From assembly GCA_016748015.1 (NCBI GenBank), contig JAAOMT010000480.1, forward strand, positions 684,101 to 748,100: 64,000 nucleotides of DNA. The letters are read 5' to 3'. Shown here piece by piece: positions 45,398-56,630 of the stretch (positions are counted from its first letter, which is position 1; every line of letters begins with the position of its first letter). The DNA is from Geosiphon pyriformis. Taxonomy: Eukaryota; Glomeromycota; Glomeromycetes; Archaeosporales; Geosiphonaceae. The position numbers were made by a program, and so were the translations under genes. Under the pieces are notes generated by a model. The model worked only from the letters and a program-made list of their open reading frames with translations, ran no database searches and had not been told where the DNA came from.

Positions 45398-47231
45398 ATG
45401 AGTGGTCCTAGTGCTAAAAAAAGGTCTGCCAGAGTCTTAACTACTGGTTCAGTTGGTGATGGTTCAACTTAAAAAGTCAAAAAGCCTCTCCATGATGTTG
45501 AACTTTCAAGTGCAGATAAGAATCTCAAAGATGATAGGCCTGTTAGTGTGGATGGGCAATTTACTAGCATGGATACGAATGGAGAAGCCTTTGATGGTAG
45601 AGCCACTTCCGACTCCCAAATGAATATGCCCAATGCGAAGCGTTTCAATACTAGTGCAGCTATCAGTTCCTCTTTTGGCTCTATTAATTATAATATGGAT
45701 GATAAGGAGGAAGTTTTTCTTCTTTCCCGTTTGTTTTTCTCTTTAGAAAAGATGTGGGTGGACCCCAAAATTGTTAAGTCTCAAGTGGAAGTTACTGTGA
45801 AAAAATTGTTTGCTTTGGACATCAATCTATCTGCTGTAAAGGGGAAATCAGTGACAGCCAAAACTCAGGTTATCAAAAAATTATTTTCGACAATCAATGG
45901 TTTTGGAGGGGCCACTACTCTTTCAAAATTTGAAGAGATCATCAGATCTATATTTATTTTGTCAGAAAGCATGGAAAAGGCTGCATCATTGGCCAGAGAA
46001 AATAACATCATAGTAAACAGCAATTTTAAGAGACAAGGAATTTGCTCAGATCGGGCCATAGTAATCAAGAAAATTTTCATGAATATGCTGAAAGAAATGA
46101 TTGTCGCCACAGTATCCGAGTTTGGAGAAATTAAGTTGATCAAAATCCAGTTGATTGGTTTATGGCAAAAGGCTGTGGTGGAATTTGCTGAACTAGAACA
46201 GGCTGTGTCTTTGGCTGCTAGGTGGTTCTTCCTAATTGGTAAAGACTCAGTTCGTGTGACTATGGCAGTGGGCGATCGTGAAGCTTGGGCATCTAGAGAT
46301 CAGTTCAGGGCACTTTTGTTCACTTTGCCGGTGGGAACTACTGCTCATAATCTTGGGGATCTTCTTGAAAAGACTGGTGGAAAAACTTGTGTCATAAATC
46401 AGTCATTGGAGACTGGTAATAGGGTCCGCTGTGTTGTTGTTTGTTTTGATTCTGATGAGATTTTGGAGTCGGTTTTTTGCACAGAGCCAATCTTTGGTGG
46501 TGTAAAACTCTTATGAGCTAGGCTGGATTTGGTTCACTGTAAACGGTGTGAGAAGTTCAGTCATTCTGTCTTGGAATGTGATGCTGAGGTTGTATCAGCT
46601 CTTAAATTTCAAAGTTTTTTATAAAGCCTGCCAATCTTATACAAAGAAAAATGTACCAATCTCTCGTCCTGTTGCCTTTGGTGGCAAATCTTGGGCTCAA
46701 ATGGTCTCAGTTGCTTCAGTCTTTCATGGTTTTTGTGCTGGTTCTGGTTCTAGCTTCCCACCTTCTGGTGCTTTGAGTTCAGGTGGGGCACCTTCCCCTC
46801 TACCTGTGGTCAATTCTCCTTTGGGTGCTCACTTAGTGCTTCTGGAACACTCTGTGGAGCTTTTATCTAATCAAGTTTCAGACATTCTTTCTCATCTTGA
46901 CAATATTGGTTCGGCACCCTTGGCATCTTTCTCTCAAATGGTTTCTTTTGTGGTTGTTTCTCAGTCCCCAATTTTTGTGCCTCTTGTGGTTGCAAACTCC
47001 AACTTGGATTTTGACATGGCTGTTAATGATTTTGTTGTCTAGCCTACTTCTTTCTCTCCAGGTGTTGTCAATTTGCTCTTGGATCTGAGTAGTTCCAAAG
47101 TCCTGACTTCCAAAGTTGGTAGTCTGAAATCAAAGTTGGTTGCCCTCGACATCTCTGTTGGTTCGATTTTGGCTAAGTTGGATCAGTTGTGTGCTGGCTC
47201 GGGTTCTTCAGTTATCTCTTTGTCACAATAA
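45398..47231 (+). pseudogene. LINE copy B ORF1 (two RRM-like regions and CCHC knuckle), broken
   Basis: Starts at ATG 45398. Lesions: TAA at 45470-45472; TGA at 46514-46516 where copy C has Trp in the corresponding LRWSRL; a frameshift around 46560-46620; TAG at 47040-47042. The end is TAA 47229-47231. Two RRM-like regions are visible (GEIKLIKIQLIGLWQKAVVE and ALLFTLPVGTTAHNLGDL), then a CCHC knuckle (CKRCEKFSHSVLEC) just after the TGA. The C-terminal part is Ser/Pro-rich with a predicted helical end. It would be the RNA-binding particle protein of the element. Confidence 0.85.
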
Positions 47232-50200
47232 CCAGTTTTATTTGAAAAATTGTCACATGTAATGTTAGGAGAATGAACAATTTTGCAAAATAGGAGGACA
47301 TTTTTCATTGGCATAAGGAATCTGGTAGTTCGATCTCGATTGTTACAGAAACCAAGTTGTGTTCCAGTTCACAACCATGGATCATAAAAAAGTTTGAGGG
47401 TGTTCAGGTTTTTACGTCTGGTCTGAATGTTGGGTTTTGTGGGGCTGGTGTGGCCATTTTTGTAAACAATTCTCTGGCTCATTATGTTTTCAAAGTTGAG
47501 GAGATGAAGGGCAGAGTTCTTTTAATTTGTCTTTTGTTCAAGAACAAGCTTTCTGTGTCTGTTATTGGGCTTTATGTCTGTGTGTCTGGTGGTAACCATT
47601 TTGTTCAGGCTTCTGTTATTAATTCATTCATTGCTGATACTGTAAACAAAAGTTTTTTTGTTGTTTTGGGTGGGGACTTCAATGAAAACAATTCAGTCAA
47701 GGGGGTGAGTCTTAGAAAATGTTTAGGTTTGGGTCTGGTTAATGTTTTTGGTGGCCATTCTCTAGCTAGAGTTTCTACTTGGAGCAATTCAAAAGATATT
47801 AGCAAGGTTTTGAACTATATTCTAGTTAATAACTCTTTGATTTCAGCTGTTGTGGATTATGACGTTAGTTCTGTTTCAGAATTTTTTGACTCAGATCACT
47901 TGGCTGTTTCGATGTCTATTGGACTGGGTGGTCTTCTGAATGCTTATTTGAATAGCATTTGCAAACATGCTAATAAGGATCACTGGAAGTTTAAGATTAA
48001 GGATGCTGATGAGAAAAAGTGGGTGCATTTCAAAGAACTTTCTGAGTGTGCACTTTTGGGTTTTCTGGATAGGTTCAAGACAGCTGAGGATAGTGGCAAC
48101 TTGAATGGAATGTGGGGGGTGCTAGCTGAAGCCATGACTGCTTCTGCTGAACAAAATTTTTCAAAACATTGGTATAGTGAATTTGATTGTGCTACGAATA
48201 TACTTTCTTCTAAATTTTCTAAGTTAGAGCTGTTGGTTGCCAAGTTATTAAAGGTGTTGAGACTGGATGATACATTGGGCTTTAATCATCTGGTTGACAT
48301 TTGGTTTAAAGCTGACTCTTCCGAAGCTTCTAAAGTTCATGGTATGGTCAGGAATGGTGTAAGTTCTGTTGGCTTGATAAGTCATCTTTCAAAGGTTAAA
48401 AAGCAATATAGAAAGTCCAAATATTATGAATCTGAAGTGGCCAAAAGATCTGCTATCAGAGATGCGATTGATAAGCATATGAAAAAGTTTGATATGGACA
48501 AAAGTGGGATGATTCAGAGCATCTTGAAGTGACCCTTCCACAAAGTTGTTCTAGACCATTTGGTTGTTGGTGATTCTCTTATTTTGGAACCTAATGAAGT
48601 AAAGCTCAAAGTGGATAACATTATGGTTAATTAGACCAGAAAGCAGAATGCTCTTCCTGTCTTGTCTGGTCTCTGGGCATAACAATATGCTCCTTTGGCC
48701 TATGTTAATGATGGTGCCTTTAGTCTGGTCATGTGTAATATTACCATATGCGAGATGTCTTTAGTTATACGTGATCTTCCTGATGGCAAGGCTTCTGGTT
48801 TGTTTGGTATTATCAATGAACTTTGGAAACATGCTGGCTGTTTGGTTTTGGAGTGTTTGTTGTCTTTGCTGAACTTTTGTTTACAGTTTGGTAATGTTCC
48901 AGTCTATTGGAAAGAGACTTGGGTGTTTATGATTCCTAAACCTTATGATTAGGATGGCGTTTTGTCGAATACACAGCCTATTGCATTGATTGAGACAGCC
49001 AGAAAGATTTTGTCAAAAGTTCTCTCAGACAAGATCTCTCTTGCTTGTATTAAGTTTGATGTTCTCTGCAGTAAAAACTTTTCTGTTCTCAAAGGCACTT
49101 TCATTCAGTTACCAATTTCGGCTGTGGATTTGATTGTGGAAGATGCTTTGGAAAAAGGCTGTGAACTTTGACTGGTTCTTCAAGACATGCGAAAAGCGTA
49201 TGATTCTGTTGGTTGGCCTCATTTGGAAGTTAGTTTACACTGTATTAAAATGTGTGACAAGTTCATCAAGTTTTTTAGCAACATTCACAACAATTGCTTC
49301 AACAGAGTCATGACAGATTTTGGTTTATCTGATGGATACAAAGTTCTTGATGGTTTGAATCAGGGTGAAGTTTTCTCACCTTTTTTTTGGAGAATTTTTT
49401 ACAACCCCTTGTTATGTGAAGTTGCGAAACAAGATCATTTGTGTGGTTATCGGATCAATTCAAACTTTGTGGCAAAAACCAGAAGGATTGAGACTAGTGG
49501 GAGTATGACTTCTTTTTTCATGGCTGGTGCCTTTGTTGATGACACTATTTGGGTGGGAAATGGGCAAGCCTCTACACAGCACATTCTTAATATAGCCAGT
49601 GAGTTTTTCCTCATCAATGACATTAACATAAACAATGAGAAGATGGTTGTTATTCCTATCAACAAAAGAGTGGAATTCCTGTTTTGTTTATCAATGGCCA
49701 AGCTATCACTGTTGCCAGTCCTGGTGTGAGTCATCGATATTTGGGTATTTTTTTGTCCACTGATGGTTTGTCTAAGCCGAGTTTTGCCAAAGCCAATTCA
49801 GATATTAGGTTCTTCTCAAATATGATTCTCTGGAAGGCTGTCTTTGATAAACAATTCTCTTATCTGGTTTCAGCTGTTTTGCAGCCCATAGTCAGTTATT
49901 GAACATAGTTTAGTTTTGTTTCCAAAGCTGTTTGTCTAAAATGGGACATTCTGATTAGAAAAGATCTTAGATTGAAAGCCAATTTGCCGAGAGACTTTTC
50001 CAATGAGGCATTGCACCACCCCTTTCTTTATGGGCTGAAATTTTTTGAACAGTTGTAGGCTGAATGCAAGGTAGCTTCCATTGTGCAATTTGCAAATTTT
50101 TTTGGAATTCTTGGCCACCTGTTTGAACATCAATTTTTGGATTTGCAGATTTTGTGCTGGACTCTGCTGAATTCTCTTTAATATCCTGTTAAGCTAAGGG

Positions 50201-51902
50201 TGAACACTTTAAACAATTTTCTAGTGGGTGTGGTTTGTATATTTCTTGACAACAAGCTGTCTTTGGATAACAGGCTTCCCTGTGCCTTTCGCTCTTCTGG
50301 CCATTTCCCAATATTATTGGTATTGGGTGATCCTTTGTATTTCAAGGTGATTTGCTCCTTGAAAATTGCTGATGTGGCATATGGTAACCAACTTCTGGAC
50401 AAAAAGAGTTCTGTTATTAGTTGGCATATGTTTTGCCAATGGAAGAGACTTGGCTCTAGAGGCTCTGTGCCTTTATGGTTTTTGAAAGCCTCTACTCACT
50501 TGAATAGTGGTTTGCGTGCTCCCCTTCCTGCAAGTTTAGCTTCTGTTTATGCTAGTGTTTTGGATTCAACGTCTTTTGCCGATATTCGTGAGAAGATTCA
50601 TGGATTGTGGGCTGATGAAATTGATGTTTATACTGATGGTTCTCTTAGAGGCTTGGGTACGTTTCAGGTGGCGTGTGGTGCTGCTGCTTATTTTCTTAGC
50701 TTGAACAAAGGTTTAGGGGTGGAGATACATAGTGTGCTGTCTTCGACCCTGGCTAAATTACAGACTGTTGCCCTGGCTCTGGAGTGCATTCCTGTCTCTG
50801 TTTCAGTGGCTTTGCACACAGATAGTCAAGTGGCTATTGATGCATGTGTGGCCAAATTGGGTCTCTTGCAGCCGGATTGTCACAATATTTGCTGAATAGA
50901 AAGGCACCATGTGGTTGATTTGATTAAATCCAAAGATTTGACTGTCCACTGGATCAAAGTCAAAGGTCATGCTGACATTGCTGATAATATTATGGCTGAT
51001 GTTTTTGCTGAACAAGCTGCACACTCTAAGGTCTCTCTCCCTGTTAGGATTAATTGTAAATATGTGGTTGCTAATGACAGGCCAGTTTTTGGTAATGCCC
51101 ACCATTTTGTACGTGACATTTTTCATTCCATTTGCAAGTTTCAATGGGAAATGGGTCCTGGCCAAGAGGTTTTGTTTTGTTTGTTTGGTCTGGTTGTCGA
51201 TTGGAATAGTACTGCTCTAGTTTGGCACCCTGACTTTTATATGCTCTCTGGGAGTACATGTCAAGTCACTACTGCTCTTCATATGTACTTCATAAAAGCT
51301 GTCCATTTCAAGTTGCTTGTTGCTGTTCGAAAGAGACTGTATAGTAAGGATTACCCTGGTGTGGTATGTCTATTTTGTGGTAATGTGGAACTCCCCAATT
51401 ACGGCTTTACTTGTGTTAAGAATGCTTTTGTGTGGTGGGAAACTTTGGTGGTTTGTGGAAAACTCTGATGGGTCCTGATCTACTATCGCCGTCTTTTGTG
51501 TTGTGAGATCTCTCACTGGAGGTGTCTGATGTTGGTTTGTATTTGGTTTTTTGCAAGGGATTTGTTCTCAAGAGTTGGATGGATGAGGCCATTGCTTCTC
51601 TCAGTAACAAGAAGAAAGTGGCCTTTGTGGTAGTGGATTTTGTTCATCATTTAGCTAAGAGTCATAAGACAAATCTCTGGCTTTTTAGAACTAAGTTCAG
51701 ATTTGACATGGAAAGAAGTGGTTTGATTGATGATGATGTTTTTGTGGCCAGTGCTCTTAGTGTGGGTGTTCTGCCTTTTTTGGCTAGCATGGTCCATCTT
51801 ACTAGTGTGTTAGATTCCCTTGATGTTGGTTTCGGTTTTAGAAATAGGTTCTTGTTTTTGTCTGGTGCTGTTTATAGGGTTAGTGTTTCTATAAGTGTGT
51901 AG
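47228..51902 (+). pseudogene. LINE copy B ORF2 polyprotein (APE endonuclease, RT, RNase H, CCHC), broken
   Basis: The start codon is ATA at 47228, where copy C has ATG. The endonuclease spans about 47255-48000 (GGDFNEN and SDHLAVSMS). The RT lies at about 48700-50100 with PDGKASGLFGI, LQDMRKAYDSVGW and the active site FVDD at 49532-49543. RNase H lies at about 50570-51060 (DVYTDGSLRGLG, LHTDSQVAIDAC, WIKVKGHADIADN). The C-terminal CCHC-like motif is CLFCGNVELPNYGFTC. Stops include TGA 47243, TAG 47291, TGA 48530, TAG 48950 and TGA 49169, several at codons that are Trp or Gln in copy C. A one-base loss near 49680 shifts the frame. It ends at TAG 51900-51902. Confidence 0.88.
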
Positions 51903-52035
51903 TGTTGTCTTGATTGGCTTGAGTGGCTGGTCACATATAACAAATGCATGAACCATGTTTAGTTGGCTACTTTTTTTTGTAACTTATTTTAGACTTTAGT
52001 TGGGCTACACTCGTTAATAAAATAAAATAAAAAAT

Positions 52036-52631
52036 AAAAAAATTTTAACTTTTTTGTTTTTTGTTTTAATTGTGATTATAATAAATACAAAAGAAAATAA
52101 TAATAATAAAATAATTTTATTTATTATTTTTTAAATTTTTTTTTATTTATTATAAATTTTTTAAAGCAAATTTTAATAAAAAAGTTTTTTAATTTTTAAT
52201 GTTTATTATAATTTTATAAAAAACAATTTTTATATAATAAACTTAATAAGTGTTTTTAGCAATATTATATTTAAAAATAAAGATATTTAAAGAAATATTT
52301 TATGATCTAACAAGTAATTTATTTTCTTAAAAAAAGAGTTTTAATAAATAATATTAAGTAATTAAGTAATAAAAAAAGTATTTGTTTGAACAAATTTTTG
52401 TTTAATTTTAATGTTTTTTAGTATAAATAATAAGTTTAATAATAATAATAACAGTATTATTTTAATTAATAATAATTTTAAGTCTAAACTTTATAGCTTA
52501 ATTTAAATATAACTTGATTTATTTGTTTAATAAAACCTAAAAATTTTCCAAGTAATTTGATTTAAATACTTTTAAAATTTTAAAAACAAGTAATTTTAAC
52601 TTATAAAGTCTAAAAAACATAATAGTTTTTA
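52036..52631. other. AT-rich spacer between tail-to-tail LINE copies B and D
   Basis: About 600 bases of nearly pure A/T with TAATAATAA-type runs. It separates the 3' end of copy B (+) from the 3' end of copy D (-). It may be an older insertion site or decayed repeat. No readable protein. Confidence 0.55.
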
Positions 52632-55600
52632 ACTATTCTATTATTATTATTATTTTTTTATTTGCTTAACAAGTGAGATCCAAATACTACCTAGTGCTAT
52701 ACATTAAAAAAATAATCTAAACTAGACATGAATCATGTACTTTCTACATGTGACCAGCCACTTGGGCCAATCAGAACAACACTACACAGCTATGTGAACT
52801 GAAACTGGATCACCTATACCCAAAAAAAACAAACAGGGTTTGCAAAAGCCAAACCGAATACCAAAAACATTAGTAATACCAAGCAATTTGACCACTCCAG
52901 CAGAAAATCTTGAAGCCAAATCTGAAATCAAAATAAGAACCGAATCATCAAGGGAAATCAACCCATTTCTTTCTATATAAGCTTGATGTTTAGCATGAAC
53001 TAACCAAACATTTTTCCTAAAAGCTAAACCAAAAGAGCATACAAACTTGACAACCTCCAAACCAGTGATCTTAGGATCATGGAAAATGGAAACAGTCTCA
53101 TGATACCAACCACTAAAAACAAAATCCTTACAAAGAGCCATAAATACAAGAGAATCAGAACCACAGGATAATAGCAGCTGTAAAACACCAGAAGAGAAAT
53201 GAGAGAAGCCAGAAACTGTCTTATAGAAATCCACATAAGCTTCCAATATCCAATATTGAACAGATGCATCAATTTTGCAAGAAAATACATGATCTGACAC
53301 CTTAATATTACCACAATATAAGCACAACACACTAAGATAAAGTCTATTATAAAGGCGCTTTCACACGGCAACTGGTAGTTAATAGTGCAAAGCTTTTATA
53401 AAGTATGTGCATGTATTAGCCAAGAGTCTGCTGGTGAAACTGATGGTCATGTGCAAATCAGGATGCCACACCAAAGATAAACAAAGCCAGTCAATCTCAA
53501 AAATCAAACTGTTCATCAAAAACTTAGAACCAGACCCAATTTTTCAGCATGCATGACAAACAGAATGATAAATATCATGTACAAAATGTTTAAAATTGCC
53601 AGAAATAACACTACCATCAGCCATTATGAAGCGCTTATCTAAGCAAAGAGAAAAATGCCAACTAGAGAGAAAGGCAGCACCAGCAATTATGTTAGCATGT
53701 TTATTCTTTGAAATACCAGAGTGACTCTTTATCTTGTGCCAATTAATTCTTAAATTCTTACTATGAATGACATTATCAATATGTTAGCACTTGACCCAGT
53801 ACTTATTGCAAAAGTCAGGACTCATCAGACCCAATTCCAACTTACAAGCATCCAAAGCAGATTGACTATCTGAAAACAAGCAAACAAAACTAGATATGGG
53901 AACACACTTCAGGACCAATGCAATAGTCTGTAATTCCGCCATGGTCAATGATATCAAACTTAACATATCAACACCTAAACCCAAATTAATGTCCTCAAAA
54001 AAAGCAGCAGTGCCAGCCTTACAGCCAACTGTGCCCAAATCTTTTAGAGACCCATCTGTATACACAAACAAACTACTAGAACTAGCTCTAGAAAAATGGT
54101 CGCAAATAGACACATAATCATTAGAATCAAGGATGTTCTGACAATCAATTCCACTCAAACCCAAGGGACAAGCAGAAAAAAGAGCTAAACTATTGAGAAA
54201 TGCCACAAAAATCTTGAACTATTCAGGAACAGGACCATAAAGGTCGAGTCTCTTCCACTGTTTGAAAGTACACTAGTTAAAGACAGTATCTCAACTATTT
54301 CAAAGTTGATCCACAAAAGCTACCCTATACTGATGGAGAGAAGGAAAAAACTTAAAAAAACTAGACTCACCCAGAACAATAGACATAGAAGTCCCATCAT
54401 GAAATCAAAAAGAATTAGCCAAAAAGCCACTCAGAGACAGATTGCATTCAAGAAAAATGTGAACCATATCTGCCAGAAAGTTATTTGAAGCACTAACACA
54501 CATATAGACAAAAAAACTTAATAGATGAACAGGACACCAACACAGAACTTGTAAGTCATGTGACCTGTAAAAAAACAAGCAACCCAAGACTCCACCAGAA
54601 TTCACAAAATTAACTAGGAAAGCAACTTTACTCTCAGACTGTACTTGTAAAAAAGATTTCAAACCATAAAAGAAAAGATGATAAATTGTGTCACTAGGAA
54701 AGTTAAACAGTAAACCAGATTTAAGCTTTAAATCTTTGCAAATCAGAGCATCCCACTTGTTACACACACCAACAAAAATAAAGCTGAATCACATTCTATA
54801 ATTGACTATAGGATGGAGAACTGCTAATACTAAATACAAAAGCTGCTTATCCAAGATAGCTTTTTTTAGAACCAGATTGGTGAAAAAATGAATGTCTGAA
54901 TTTGCCTTAGCCAAACTAGGCTTTGAGAGACCTTCAATTGAGAGAAAAATACCTAAATACTAATGAGATTCACTCTTTCTGGCAATAGAGATCAGTAATC
55001 CACTAATAGAAAGAGAAAGATTACTGGCTTTGCTGTTGATAGAAATGGCTACTGTTTTGTCATTATTAATAGAAATGTCATTGATCCAAAAGAATTTGCC
55101 AACATCAAAAATGTGTTAAGTAGTTCTCTGACTGCAACCAACCCAAATTGTATCATCGACAAAAACGCCAGCAGCAAAAAAAGAAGAAAGCCCAGCTTGA
55201 GACTCAGTGTGACCACTTTTGGAAATAAAATAAGAATTCAATCTATACCCACACACATTTTCCTAATGCTTGACTTCACACAATAAAGGGTTATAAAATA
55301 TGTGCTACAGAAGAGGGAAAAACATCTCTCCCTGGTTTAGACTGTCATGCACACAATAACCACCTGTCAAACCAAAATCTGTTATAACTCTGTTGGTGCA
55401 ATCTCTATAAATACCACTAAAAAAATGAATGAACTTGCTGCACATTTTGATCCTGACCAAACTCTTCTCAAGATGTTCTCAGCCAACTGAATTGTATGCC
55501 TTTCACATGTCTTGTAAAACCAGCCAAAGCTCCTGGTTTTTTTCCAAAGCATCCTCAATAACCAAACCAATAATAAATATGTGAAACTAAGTTAATGTAC

Positions 55601-56630
55601 TCTTTAAAACCAAAAAATTGTCTCCATGAAGAACATTAAAAGTGCTGCATGCCAAAAAAATCCTGTCAGAGAGAATCTTGGAAAGAATTTTATGAGCTGT
55701 CTCAATTAAAGCAATAGGATGGGTATTTATTAAAACATCTTCTCACTTATATGGTTTGGGAATCATTGAAACTCAAGCCTCCTTCCAAAAGCTGGGCACT
55801 AATTTACTAAACAGACAGAAGTTCAAAAGCACCAAAAGCATATTCAAAACTGACTTATTACAATGTTTCTAAAGCTTATTCAATACACTTGAGAGACCAG
55901 CAACTTTGCTGTCAGGCAGATCAGAAATCACATCAACCAACTCATTAAATTCAATTGAACACATGACACCAGAAAAAGCCTTATCAAAAACATATTCCAA
56001 TGGTTGATATTGGTGGTGCCATTTACCAGAGATATCTTCTACCACTTCACATTTCCTAGTTCAACTTTCTATAATCACATCCATCTTAGACTTAACTAAA
56101 TCAGATTCCAGAATCAGTTTGTTATTAACCACCAAATAATCAAGTGCCACTTTGTGAAAGGAACATTTCAGCACACTTCTGATTGTATGACTCTTATTAA
56201 TCTCAAAGCTTTCTATCCTTCTATCAATAGCTGATCTGATGTTTGCCTTCTTAGCCCTCATAGATTCAGCAAGCTTGGCAGCACAATAAAACTTTTTAGC
56301 ATTAAAGAGAACAGAATGGACATGATTAGAGCCAGCACTGGAGTTCACAATATTCTGAACAACTACAGCCTTAACATTGTCTAAAAAAATCCAGCATCTT
56401 ATAAGAGAATCAAAATCCACAATATTTTTCTTATGTGAGGCCTTGACAATCCTAGAAACCAAGAGCTCCAACTTGTGAAATCTCGAAAATTTCTTGGTGA
56501 AAACATTATCAAAGCCTTTAAATCATTTCTTCTTAAACATCTTATTAACTGAAAGAACCATTATTTTGCAAATGATATCCCATATTGTATCTAAATCCGA
56601 AAATTTTGCAGAGATGACAAACTTATCTAA
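52632..56630 (-). mobile_element. LINE copy D, 5'-truncated
   Basis: On the minus strand it begins inside the endonuclease-linker part of ORF2, at the junction with copy C (about 56625-56640), and runs to the family 3' untranslated block (52660-52781) with a (TAA)n-like tail near 52632-52660. ORF1 and most of the endonuclease are missing. Decay is intermediate between copies A and B: many stops, few CG dinucleotides. Confidence 0.85.
52782..56630 (-). pseudogene. LINE copy D ORF2 fragment (linker, RT, RNase H, CCHC), broken
   Basis: The readable pieces, in minus-strand order, are 56471-56061 (linker, LLVSRIVKASHKKNIVDFDS), RT remnants from about 56000 to 54400, RNase H at 54206-53784 (LFVYTDGSLKDLGTVGCKAG and LFSDSQSALDACKLELG), and the C-terminal piece 53330-52782 with CCHC (CLYCGNIKVSDHVFSC). 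It keeps the natural C terminus that copy C lacks (FLGIGDPVSVHIAV). Many stops make it non-functional. Confidence 0.83.

Larger units (their letters stand above)
45255..52035 (+). mobile_element. LINE copy B, full-length, moderately decayed
   Basis: The 5' end (aaaaaaaaaacttttttctc) matches the 5' end of copy C read on the minus strand near 63170. The 3' end carries the family 3' untranslated block (gagtggctggtcacatataa, 51929-51948) and an A-rich tail of TAAAATAAA type ending near 52040. The length of about 6.8 kb is complete. ORF1 (45398-47231) and ORF2 (47228-51902) are readable but broken by roughly fifteen stops and a few single-base shifts. Presence of APE endonuclease plus RNase H places it in the I/Tad-like part of the LINE tree (inference). 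No target-site duplication was recognised. Confidence 0.92.
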
